Shown here piece after piece: positions 1 through 6,496 of a stretch of DNA of 7,944 nt. Origin of the DNA: an uncultured Bacteroidales bacterium (GTDB lineage Bacteria; Bacteroidota; Bacteroidia; Bacteroidales; UBA932); NCBI GenBank assembly GCA_946616385.1, contig CAMOIZ010000048.1, forward strand, positions 1 to 7,944, given 5' to 3'. The position numbers and the translations under genes were made by a program. The notes beneath the pieces were generated by a model that saw only the letters and a list, made by a program, of their open reading frames with translations, was not told where the DNA came from and searched no databases. Position 1 is the first letter of the stretch. Each line of letters opens with the position of its first letter.

Positions 1-492
1 GTGGGCTTCCCGAATGCCGGCAAATCCACCCTGCTCGCGACCGTGACTTCCGCGAAGCCGAAAATCGCGAATTATGCATTCACCACTCTCGAGCCCAATC
101 TCGGTATAGTCAAATACTACGACGACAGATCTTTCGTGATCGCCGATATTCCCGGAATTATCGAAGGAGCGCATGAAGGCAGGGGAATAGGCGACAGGTT
201 CCTGCGTCACATCGAGCGCAATTCCGTGCTTCTGTTCATGGTTGCGGTAGATGAAGACGACATTCCCGGGACGTATGCCACTTTGCTGAACGAACTTAAG
301 CTCTATAATCCGGAACTTCTTGTGAAAGAGAGGGTTCTGGCCATTACCAAGTGCGACATGATCGATGCCGGAATCGAGAAGGAGATAGAACCTTCGCTGC
401 CGAAAGACCTGCCGCATGTGTTCATATCCTCGGTCAGCGGAGAAGGCATCAAGGAACTCACTGATACGCTTTGGAGGGCGTTGCAGAAATGA
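1..492 (+). CDS. obgE: GTPase Obg (partial, GTP-binding domain to C-terminus)
   Basis: This is the C-terminal part of the Obg/CgtA GTPase, which acts in late assembly of the 50S ribosomal subunit and in stress signalling. The reading frame is open at the left edge. The first visible codon (GTG) is the Val before the P-loop, not a start, so the glycine-rich Obg fold lies outside the window. Visible motifs, numbered from the first codon, are G1 GFPNAGKST (2-10), switch I NYAFTTLEPNLG (24-35), G3 DIPG (49-52) followed by IIEGAHEGRGIG, G4 TKCD (116-119) and G5 SSVSGEG (143-149). Thr replaces the usual Asn of NKxD in G4. The protein ends about 20 residues after G5, so it lacks an OCT domain or long acidic tail. 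Its TGA overlaps the ATG of the next gene, which suggests translational coupling. Identification is very secure. Confidence 0.96.
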   Translation: MGFPNAGKSTLLATVTSAKPKIANYAFTTLEPNLGIVKYYDDRSFVIADIPGIIEGAHEGRGIGDRFLRHIERNSVLLFMVAVDEDDIPGTYATLLNELKLYNPELLVKERVLAITKCDMIDAGIEKEIEPSLPKDLPHVFISSVSGEGIKELTDTLWRALQK

Positions 493-1106
493 TACTCGAA
501 AGCGGACTCGTCATGGCGTTGCGGGATGCCGACCGCGCTGCCACACTCGCGATCAACGACTTCGACAGTGCGTTTACCGATGCCGTGATGCCGTGGCTGA
601 GCAACCGTTTCGTTTGGATTCCTCTCTATCTGCTGCTCTTCTGGTTCATCTGGAAGAGGGTTGGCGCAAAAAAGGCCGTCGTCATACTTCTGGCTGTGGC
701 TCTTTGCATGCTTGCCATCGACCAGTTCGCAAATCTCGTGAAGGATTCGGTGGAACGCTACCGTCCGTGCTGGGACGATTACATGCTCGGCAACGGACTC
801 AAGGTGCTGGAAAAGAAGGGCGGAAAATACGGTTTCTTCTCCGCCCATGCCGCCACGACGGCCGGGTTGGCCGTGGCCGTTATGTATTTTCTTAAGGAGC
901 ACTGGGGAAGAGGCTCCCGATACAGGGTACTTGCCTGGTGTTTCGCCTTCTATGTCGTAGGGGTCAGCATCAGCAGGGTGTATGTAGGCAAGCATTTTCT
1001 GGGCGACATCATCGTTGGAGCATTGGCGGGAATGATTATTGCACGTGCAATATCCTGGTTGGTACGGTGGGTAGTTACCAAATATTTTGCTAAATTTGTA
1101 GATTGA
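489..1106 (+). CDS. PAP2-family membrane phosphatase
   Basis: This 205-residue integral membrane protein belongs to the type 2 phosphatidic acid phosphatase family. Such enzymes remove phosphate from lipid substrates such as undecaprenyl pyrophosphate, phosphatidylglycerol phosphate or lipid A. All three catalytic motifs are visible: K85-x6-R92-P93 (KDSVERYRP), a variant second motif FSAH with the catalytic His at 120, and SRx5HxxxD at 162-173 (SRVYVGKHFLGD, His169 and Asp173). Hydrophobic segments lie near 41-56, 62-80, 117-135, 146-161 and 171-190. The ATG at 489 overlaps the obgE stop as ATGA. An in-frame TTG at 471 would add six residues but is a weaker choice. The C2 motif has SAH where the textbook form is SGH; variants at this position occur in the family. 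The substrate cannot be told from sequence: undecaprenyl pyrophosphate recycling and lipid A dephosphorylation are both plausible. Confidence 0.9.
   Translation: MILESGLVMALRDADRAATLAINDFDSAFTDAVMPWLSNRFVWIPLYLLLFWFIWKRVGAKKAVVILLAVALCMLAIDQFANLVKDSVERYRPCWDDYMLGNGLKVLEKKGGKYGFFSAHAATTAGLAVAVMYFLKEHWGRGSRYRVLAWCFAFYVVGVSISRVYVGKHFLGDIIVGALAGMIIARAISWLVRWVVTKYFAKFVD
1037..1052. promoter_or_regulatory. parS: Candidate parS centromere site (16-bp perfect palindrome)
   Basis: TATTGCACGTGCAATA is identical to its own reverse complement over all 16 bases, and the symmetry stops just outside it. The best-known bacterial parS consensus, TGTTNCACGTGAAACA, has the same length and the same central CACGTG, with T at position 1, TT at 3-4, AA at 13-14 and A at 16. 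This site differs at positions 2, 12 and 15, and at position 5 it makes a symmetric G/C pair with position 12. It lies inside the PAP2 gene, where it encodes Ile-Ala-Arg-Ala-Ile, 67 bases upstream of the parA start. ParB-bound sites near parAB are common in bacteria. I saw no other CACGTG in the window. Alternatives are an operator for parAB or chance. Binding is inferred, not shown. Confidence 0.5.
1091..1098 (+). promoter_or_regulatory. Possible Bacteroidota-type -7 promoter element for parAB
   Basis: TAAATTTG matches the Bacteroides housekeeping -7 consensus TAnnTTTG exactly. It lies in an AT-rich patch over the last codons of the PAP2 gene, 21 bases before the parA ATG, so a transcript would have a leader of roughly 10-15 bases. 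I see no convincing TTTG element about 20 bases further upstream (the sequence there is GT-rich), which weakens the call. If real, it would let parA-parB and the genes after them be transcribed separately from obgE. Confidence 0.3.
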
Positions 1107-1119
1107 CAGTATTCTACGT

Positions 1120-1905
1120 ATGGGAAAGATAATAGCGATAGCAAACCAGAAGGGCGGCGTGGGCAAGACCACGACGGCCATCAATCTCTCGGCGTCCCTC
1201 GCAGTGCTTGAGAAGAAGGTTCTCATTATCGATGCGGATCCTCAGGCAAACTCCACTTCGGGCTTGAACTTCTCGCCGGACGACGGCCAGAAGCGCACAC
1301 TCTACGAGGTCATGATCGGGGAGATCGGCATCGAGGACGCCCTAATCCAGACCGAAATGTCGGGCCTGCACCTGGTTCCTTCGCACATCAATCTCGTCGG
1401 AGCCGAAATCGAAATGCTGGAAGTGCCTCAGCGTGAATCGGTGCTTAAGAGGGTCCTGGAACCCATACGCGACAATTACGACTACATCGTCATAGACTGC
1501 TCCCCTTCGCTGGGCCTCATCACCGTGAACTGTCTTACTGCAGCCGACTCGGTGATCATTCCCGTGCAACCTGAATTCTTTGCACTTGAGGGCCTTGGGA
1601 AACTTCTCCAGACCATTCGTCTGGTCCAGGGAGGAGCGAACCCCAACCTTACGATCGAAGGCTTCCTGGTTACCATGTTCGACGGCCGCACCAAGGTGCA
1701 CACGCAGGTGGTCGCCGAACTGCGCGAGCATTTCAAGGAAATGGTTTTCCGCACTATCATCCAGCGCAACATCCGCTTGAGCGAGGCTCCCAGCCACGGA
1801 AAGCCCATCATTCTGTACGACATCATGAGCAACGGCGCCAACAACTATATGAGCCTGGCGGCCGAGGTGCTCGAAAGAAATGGAGAAAAACGCAATGAGC
1901 AATAA
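1120..1905 (+). CDS. parA: Chromosome-partitioning ATPase ParA (Soj)
   Basis: This 261-residue ATPase of the ParA/MinD deviant Walker family binds DNA non-specifically as an ATP dimer and, with ParB, separates newly replicated origins. The deviant Walker A motif KGGVGKTTT is at 11-19, with the signature Lys11 and Lys16. The A' motif DADPQANST is at 38-46 and Walker B is DYIVIDCSPS at 121-130. The conserved C-terminal stretch VFRTIIQRNIRLSEAPS (209-225) carries the basic residues that in Soj proteins contact DNA. The N-terminus starts directly at the nucleotide-binding fold, with no helix-turn-helix extension, so this is the chromosomal Soj type, not a plasmid type Ia ParA. The start at 1120 fits the family's usual N-terminus. 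It follows the PAP2 stop by 13 bases, and its 3' end overlaps parB. Confidence 0.97.
   Translation: MGKIIAIANQKGGVGKTTTAINLSASLAVLEKKVLIIDADPQANSTSGLNFSPDDGQKRTLYEVMIGEIGIEDALIQTEMSGLHLVPSHINLVGAEIEMLEVPQRESVLKRVLEPIRDNYDYIVIDCSPSLGLITVNCLTAADSVIIPVQPEFFALEGLGKLLQTIRLVQGGANPNLTIEGFLVTMFDGRTKVHTQVVAELREHFKEMVFRTIIQRNIRLSEAPSHGKPIILYDIMSNGANNYMSLAAEVLERNGEKRNEQ
1882..1887 (+). promoter_or_regulatory. Shine-Dalgarno-like sequence deciding the parB start
   Basis: GGAGAA lies inside the last codons of parA. The GGAG core (1882-1885) ends nine bases before the ATG at 1895. This supports 1895 over the in-frame ATG at 1880, which has only a weak GAAAG upstream. Bacteroidota often start translation without such sites, so the support is modest. 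Confidence 0.4.
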
Positions 1906-2830
1906 AGAACCCCGTGGGCTTGGCAAGGGCCTGGGCGCCCTTCTTGGCGAAGATATCAACGTCGACCAGTTCCGCAAGCCGGTAGGCTATGTGAACAAGG
2001 AAATCGCAGGGGCGCGTCCCAAACAGGATTCTTCCGATGTCCTCCGTATTCCTGTAGAGAATGTGGAGGCCAACCCTTTCCAGCCGCGCATGGCGTTCGA
2101 CCAGGATGCTCTTGAAGAACTTGCAGCATCGATACGGACTCTGGGGCTTATCCAGCCTATCACGGTCCGCAAAGTGTCCGACGGCCGTTATCAGATCATC
2201 AGCGGTGAGCGCCGCTTCAAGGCCTGCCGCATGGCTGGAATGTCGATGATCCCTGCGTATGTACGCGAGGCTGACGATCAGGGAATGCTGGAGATGGCTC
2301 TCGTGGAGAACATTCAGCGTGAGAACCTGGATCCTATCGAAACTGCCTTGAGTTTCCAGCGCCTGATCGACGAATGCAAGCTCACCCAGGAAGCTATGGC
2401 CGACAGGGTGGGGAAGAAGCGCGCCAGCGTCGCAAATACGCTGCGTCTTCTCAAACTCCCGGTAAAGATCCAGCACGACCTCAAGGTCGGGCTGCTGAGC
2501 GTAGGCCACGCCAAGGCCCTGCTCAGTCTTCCCGATGCCCAGTCGCAGGAGAAGTTCTGCGATCTCGTGATCAAAGAAGGGCTTTCCGTTCGTGAACTTG
2601 AAGAACTCGTGCGCAAATACCTGAAGGCTCCTGCAAGCCGCAAGCCTGCTCCTGCCCAGACCGAACTGCCCGCAGAGTATACCCGAATGCTGTCTCATAT
2701 CGGCAAATTCTTCTCAAACGATATTTCCGTCCGCAGGACTGCCTCGGGCAAAGGGACCATGACGGTCAAGTTCGCATCCGACGAAGAAGTGCAGAAGTTC
2801 CTGGAGGCCCTGGAGAAAGCGGATATCTGA
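1895..2830 (+). CDS. parB: Chromosome-partitioning protein ParB (Spo0J)
   Basis: This 311-residue ParB is the CTP-dependent DNA clamp that loads at parS, spreads, recruits SMC and stimulates ParA. Residues are numbered from the chosen start. The N-terminal basic motif RGLGKGLGALLG (7-18) is the usual ParA-interacting end. The CTP-binding ParB/Srx fold runs about 50-150, with GLIQP (84-88), GERRFKAC (104-111) and ENIQRENLDP (138-147). The helix-turn-helix LTQEAMADRVGKKRASVANT spans 163-182. A C-terminal dimerisation domain covers about 260-311. Residues at the positions reported to separate ParB from Noc specificity look ParB-like: Arg176 in GKKR, Thr182, and Gly204 in SVGH. The gene overlaps parA by 11 bases. 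Starting at 1880 instead would add five residues. Family assignment is certain. Confidence 0.96.
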   Translation: MSNKEPRGLGKGLGALLGEDINVDQFRKPVGYVNKEIAGARPKQDSSDVLRIPVENVEANPFQPRMAFDQDALEELAASIRTLGLIQPITVRKVSDGRYQIISGERRFKACRMAGMSMIPAYVREADDQGMLEMALVENIQRENLDPIETALSFQRLIDECKLTQEAMADRVGKKRASVANTLRLLKLPVKIQHDLKVGLLSVGHAKALLSLPDAQSQEKFCDLVIKEGLSVRELEELVRKYLKAPASRKPAPAQTELPAEYTRMLSHIGKFFSNDISVRRTASGKGTMTVKFASDEEVQKFLEALEKADI

Positions 2831-3708
2831 TGAAACGTCTGCTTTGCATAATCGCATTTTTGCTACCGGTCCTCGCCGGCAGTTTCTCCGCCAGTGCACA
2901 GTTCAAGGAAGAAGCCTTCAATCAGAGTTATAACGACGACCCTGATTCTCCTTCCGACAGCACAGACGTTCTGTTCTCGTTCAAGGAACTTTTTAGGGGA
3001 ATCGCGCACAAGAACCCCTTGAAGCCGGGGACCATGTTGGTCGGCTCAGTCATGATGCCGGGCACCGGACAGATTTACAACAAGGATTATTGGAAACTCC
3101 CCATAGTTTATGCAGGACTGGCCGGAGGAGTTGCGGGAGGCTTTTATTTCAAGAGTCAGGACAACAAGAAAGCGGCGAATCTGTGTTTCGCCGCGGCAGG
3201 ACTCACTTACTGGGGAATGATGCTCGACGAGATCATTTCCTACGACGCCGAATATCCCAGCGCCGGAAAGGCCACCATTTATTCAATACTGGTACCCGGT
3301 CTCGGACAGATATATAATGGGGAGGCTTGGAAACTTCCCATCTACTGGGGCGGCATGTTGGGAGCAGTTCATTTCTACACCCTTAACAGGACCAACTATC
3401 AGCGCTTCCGCCGTATTTACAGGGAAGCGACCGATACGGAGACTCCATATACCGGCCCCATATCGGGAGAAACGGCATTGTACTACAGGAATATCTACAG
3501 GCGCTACAGGGATTATTCCGTTCTGGCCATCGCAGGTTTTTATCTGCTCCAGGTGATTGATGCGAACGTTTTCGCATATATGCACGACTTCAATATTGCG
3601 GACGACCTCGCCATGTCGGTGAAACCGGCCGTGATTCTACCCGACAACAGCTATGCTTTCGCTCCGGGGAACTCCGCCTTCGGACTCAGCGTGGGATTCA
3701 AATTCTAG
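2830..3708 (+). CDS. DUF5683-type envelope protein
   Basis: This is a 292-residue protein of unknown function, which I recognise as DUF5683, a family that commonly follows parB in Bacteroidota. It has a clear signal peptide (MKRLLCIIAFLLPVLAG, likely cleavage after SASA at about residue 23), so it is exported or membrane-anchored by its later hydrophobic segments. An acidic linker with several Asp and Ser (about 34-46) precedes the domain. A motif is repeated: PGTGQIYNKDYWKLPIV at 77-93 and PGLGQIYNGEAWKLPIY at 156-172, each followed by a glycine-rich hydrophobic stretch. This suggests two related membrane hairpins. A further hydrophobic segment lies at about 229-244. The protein ends with FGLSVGFKF, which has the alternating pattern and terminal Phe of an outer-membrane strand; that is suggestive only. 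The start overlaps the parB stop by one base (TGATG), implying co-translation. No catalytic residues are evident. Confidence 0.85.
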   Translation: MKRLLCIIAFLLPVLAGSFSASAQFKEEAFNQSYNDDPDSPSDSTDVLFSFKELFRGIAHKNPLKPGTMLVGSVMMPGTGQIYNKDYWKLPIVYAGLAGGVAGGFYFKSQDNKKAANLCFAAAGLTYWGMMLDEIISYDAEYPSAGKATIYSILVPGLGQIYNGEAWKLPIYWGGMLGAVHFYTLNRTNYQRFRRIYREATDTETPYTGPISGETALYYRNIYRRYRDYSVLAIAGFYLLQVIDANVFAYMHDFNIADDLAMSVKPAVILPDNSYAFAPGNSAFGLSVGFKF

Positions 3709-5067
3709 ATGCCGATGAAGAAAGCTGTCCTGTCCGTCATCCTCATGCTGGTTTTCATCCCTTCATGGGCGCAGAGCAAAAAGGCCCTGAAAGCAGAAAA
3801 CGAGGCATTGAAGAAGGAATTGTCGGAGGCCCGTGCGCGTCTCGACAGCCTTCTTTCCAGTCTTCAGGCAGTCGAAGCCGAGGGAATGGAGGAAGCGGAA
3901 GAGGCCGCCGGGGCGCCAGAATTTTCAGCAGAACTGTCCGACAGTCTGATGGATGTATGGTACCGTCAGCGTCTCAGTCCGGATTTCCGCGGGAACGGCG
4001 AACTTGACATGGATGCCGTTCATTTCAGCACCAATGTCCCGGACGAGGAACTGATGCGGCGCCTGAGCGCCATGAATGCGTACATCACCATCCCTTTCAA
4101 CGAGACGGTAAAGAATTACATGATCCTCTACTCCGAGAAGATGCCCCGGCACATGTCGGACATGATGGGCAGGAGCCTTTATTATTTCCCCATCTTCGAG
4201 GAGATTCTTGCAAAATACGGCCTGCCGCTGGAACTCAAGTACATGGCCATTATAGAATCCAACCTGAATCCGGTGGCGGAATCGCGTGCCGGAGCCATGG
4301 GAATATGGCAGTTCATGTACCGCACGGGAAAGCTCTATGGGCTGAAAATCAACTCGTTCATGGACGAGCGTCTGGATGTGGAGAAATCGGCGGATGCCGC
4401 GGCACGCTATCTTCGCGATGCCTACAATGTTTTCGGCGACTGGAATCTCGCGATCAGTTCCTACAACTGCGGCTCCGGCAACGTGAACAAGGCGATCAAG
4501 CGTGCCGGAGGCAAGATGGATTTCTGGAGCATTTACCCCTATCTTCCCCGTGAAACCCGCGGTTATGTGCCCGCCTTCATAGGCGCCATGTACGCCTTCC
4601 ATTATGCCAGGGAATACGGCCTGCAGCCCTCCGATGTGGGAATGCCTGCCAAGGTGGATACTTTCGAGATCCGCCGCAATCTTCATTTCAAGCAGATAAA
4701 CGAGGTGGTCGGCGTGCCGATGGAGACAGTGAAACTTCTCAATCCGCAGTACACCCACGACATCATCCCCGGAAACAGCGGAACCTGCATCCTGAATCTG
4801 CCATACTCCTGGACCGGACCTTTCCTTGCCGCGGACCAGGATTCCCTGTATCTGCACAGGGCGGGTGAACTCCTGAACGCCCAGGTGCTCAAGAACATCG
4901 AAGAGAGCGGGGGAGAGACCCGCATCGCCTACAAGGTCAAGAGCGGAGACTATCTCGGCCGGATTGCACAAAGAAATCACTGCACAGTGGCTCAGCTCAA
5001 AAAATGGAACCATCTGCGCAGTGACAAATTGCGTGTCGGGCAGATACTCTATATCTACCGCAGGTAA
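3709..5067 (+). CDS. Lytic transglycosylase (MltD-like) with LysM domain
   Basis: This 452-residue secreted murein transglycosylase cuts the MurNAc-GlcNAc bond of peptidoglycan. A signal peptide covers residues 1 to about 21 (lysines, hydrophobic core, SWAQ), with no lipobox Cys. A Glu/Ala/Lys-rich coiled coil (about 24-66) follows. The SLT catalytic domain spans about 155-300. Its key motif is MAIIESNLNP with the catalytic Glu at 183, followed by SRAGAMGIWQFM (192-203) and ISSYNCGSGNV (249-259). A degenerate LysM-like segment (about 318-364, FEIRRNLHFKQINEVVGV) precedes a clear C-terminal LysM (406-450) that should bind peptidoglycan. The ATG at 3709 directly abuts the previous stop. A second ATG at 3715 gives the more usual MKK signal-peptide start and may be the true one. 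Position and coupling suggest co-expression with parAB. Confidence 0.93.
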   Translation: MPMKKAVLSVILMLVFIPSWAQSKKALKAENEALKKELSEARARLDSLLSSLQAVEAEGMEEAEEAAGAPEFSAELSDSLMDVWYRQRLSPDFRGNGELDMDAVHFSTNVPDEELMRRLSAMNAYITIPFNETVKNYMILYSEKMPRHMSDMMGRSLYYFPIFEEILAKYGLPLELKYMAIIESNLNPVAESRAGAMGIWQFMYRTGKLYGLKINSFMDERLDVEKSADAAARYLRDAYNVFGDWNLAISSYNCGSGNVNKAIKRAGGKMDFWSIYPYLPRETRGYVPAFIGAMYAFHYAREYGLQPSDVGMPAKVDTFEIRRNLHFKQINEVVGVPMETVKLLNPQYTHDIIPGNSGTCILNLPYSWTGPFLAADQDSLYLHRAGELLNAQVLKNIEESGGETRIAYKVKSGDYLGRIAQRNHCTVAQLKKWNHLRSDKLRVGQILYIYRR

Positions 5068-5096
5068 ACTTAGACTTTCACCTTTTCCTTTTTTCC
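5063..5096 (+). terminator. Possible weak terminator after the transglycosylase gene
   Basis: Bases 5063-5068 (GGTAAA) can pair with 5077-5082 (TTCACC) with one A-C mismatch, leaving an eight-base loop. They are followed at once by a T-rich tract, TTTTCCTTTTTTCC (5083-5096). This is the shape of an intrinsic terminator, but the stem is short and only half GC. It overlaps the last codon of the plus-strand gene and the last codons of the converging oxidoreductase, where the T-tract encodes the lysine-rich tail. Support is weak. Confidence 0.25.
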
Positions 5097-6491
5097 ACTC
5101 TTGCGGCTGCGTTCGGCGGCGAAGCCCATCACATGGCTTTCTATCGACACGTCGATGGTGCTGGAAAGTCTGGAGGGATCCTGATGCGCCACTGCTTCCA
5201 CGAAGTCGCGTGCAAGCGCAAGGTCGCCTCCGCCGTGACCGGCGTCCTTGTATTCGGGGATGTCGGAAATCTTCTTGTCCCAGACCTGCTGCTTGCGGGT
5301 ACGGAAATCGGTTACGGTGAACTTGCTTCCGTCGCCTTCCAGATAGCCTGTAGTGCCCATGATACGTGTCTTGCGTCCACCCCTTGGCGAGAATGCCTCC
5401 ATGGAGAATGCTGCGGTCACTCCGTCTTCGAACACCATCTCGGACACGTAGTGGTCCGGCTGGTCGTTGTCGCAATGATAGACGCAGCGGGCGTAGTTGT
5501 CGTATGCAGGGTCCTTGAGCTTGGCCATGATGCTGTCGACATCATTCTTGCCGTTAAGATCGAATACGTAAAGATGGGCTTTCTTGCGGGTGTAGATGTC
5601 GATTGCGGAATAAGGGCATGTGGCTTCGTGAGGGCATCCGTCCGTACATTTGAGTGGAGCGCCTTCTGGAGCGTTCTCCTTCTTGAAAAGGTGCAGGCCG
5701 CCGTCGGCGACTATGCTCTTGCAGGGCTTGTCGATGAGCCAGCGCAGCATGTCGAGGTCGTGGCAGGATTTTGCGAGGATGATGGGAGTGGTCTCCTTGG
5801 AACTGCGCCAGTTGCCGCGGACGTAGGAATGTGCCATGTGGGCATACTGGATCGGCTCCATGTGCTGGATGCTCACGATATCTCCTATTGCACCGCTGCG
5901 CAGCACCTCACGCATGGCGATGAAGTAAGGAGCGTAGCGCAGCACATGGCATACTGCCACTATCCTGCCAAACTTCTTTGCCTGGGCGAGGATTGCACGG
6001 CACTCCTTTTCTGTCTGTGCGCAAGGCTTTTCGAGCAGAACGTCGTATCCGAGTTCCAGAGCCTTCATGCAGGGCTCGAAGTGACGGTCGTCCGGAGTGG
6101 CGATCACCACTGCGTCCGCCAGCTTCCTGCCCGAGGCGAATACCTCGCGGAAGTGGCCGAACCGCATCTCGGGTGCCACTCCATGCTTGTCGGACAGGAA
6201 CTTGAGCCGGTGATCGAGAATGTCGGAGACACCCACGATCTTCATGGCTTCGGGGAACAAATCTGCATATTTCGAATAAGTTTTACCGCGACTGCCGGCG
6301 CCGATGATGATGACGCTGACGGGTTTGTCGACATCAGCTCTCAGCGACCTGATGGGAAGGTTGATGCTGTTGAGGTCGTTCCCGGTATTCTCGGAGAACT
6401 CCATGAAAGCCTTGGCGGACGAAGTCTGTCCGCTCAAGGCTGTTCCTGCGGCAAGGAGGCCTGCAGATCTCAGAAAGTCCCTGCGTTTCAT
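5070..6491 (-). CDS. Gfo/Idh/MocA-family oxidoreductase with Tat signal
   Basis: This 473-residue NAD(P)-dependent oxidoreductase is of the sugar-acting Gfo/Idh/MocA type. A twin-arginine signal opens the protein (KRRDFLR at 2-8, then an Ala/Leu/Gly core to about 20), so it is probably exported folded with its cofactor. The Rossmann fold begins at 58 with VSVIIIGAGSRG, containing GxGxxG at 64-69. VVIATPDDRH (128-137) and LLEKPCAQ (152-159) carry the conserved EKP lysine, Lys155. SCHDLDMLRWL (242-252) supplies the His244 and Asp247 expected at the active site. An insertion carries Cys282, Cys286 and Cys292 (CTDGCPHEATC), followed by Cys336 and Cys340 (CVYHC), a possible metal site. The start is five bases after the stop of V-ATPase subunit K, so it is probably co-transcribed. 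The substrate is unknown; some exported relatives act as NAD-dependent glycosidases, but this is not clearly one. Confidence 0.88.
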   Translation of the reverse strand: MKRRDFLRSAGLLAAGTALSGQTSSAKAFMEFSENTGNDLNSINLPIRSLRADVDKPVSVIIIGAGSRGKTYSKYADLFPEAMKIVGVSDILDHRLKFLSDKHGVAPEMRFGHFREVFASGRKLADAVVIATPDDRHFEPCMKALELGYDVLLEKPCAQTEKECRAILAQAKKFGRIVAVCHVLRYAPYFIAMREVLRSGAIGDIVSIQHMEPIQYAHMAHSYVRGNWRSSKETTPIILAKSCHDLDMLRWLIDKPCKSIVADGGLHLFKKENAPEGAPLKCTDGCPHEATCPYSAIDIYTRKKAHLYVFDLNGKNDVDSIMAKLKDPAYDNYARCVYHCDNDQPDHYVSEMVFEDGVTAAFSMEAFSPRGGRKTRIMGTTGYLEGDGSKFTVTDFRTRKQQVWDKKISDIPEYKDAGHGGGDLALARDFVEAVAHQDPSRLSSTIDVSIESHVMGFAAERSRKSGKKEKVKV

Positions 6492-6496
6492 GGTGA

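Noticed and set aside
1..3. GTG at the first base as the start of obgE
   Set aside because: It encodes the Val immediately before the P-loop, which in Obg follows about 160 residues of N-terminal domain. The gene is cut by the window edge.
471..488. TTG at 471 as the PAP2 start
   Set aside because: It lies inside obgE and adds six residues not needed for the fold; the ATG at 489 forms a classical ATGA overlap.
303..1226. 307-codon minus-strand frame across obgE, PAP2 and the start of parA
   Set aside because: It crosses three well-supported plus-strand genes and encodes a low-complexity, His/Arg/Pro-rich product with no motif.
1823..2698. 291-codon minus-strand frame over parB
   Set aside because: parB on the plus strand has every expected motif. 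The antisense product is a shadow with no domain.
5117..5128. Small inverted repeat TTCG-GCGG-CGAA as a terminator
   Set aside because: The stem is only four base pairs, it lies inside the oxidoreductase coding region, and no T-tract follows.
3925..5475. 516-codon open frame on the minus strand over the transglycosylase gene
   Set aside because: It is antisense to a gene with complete SLT and LysM motifs, its translation is rich in Arg/His/Gly with no recognisable domain, and it also overlaps the end of the oxidoreductase. It is explained by GC-rich codon bias.
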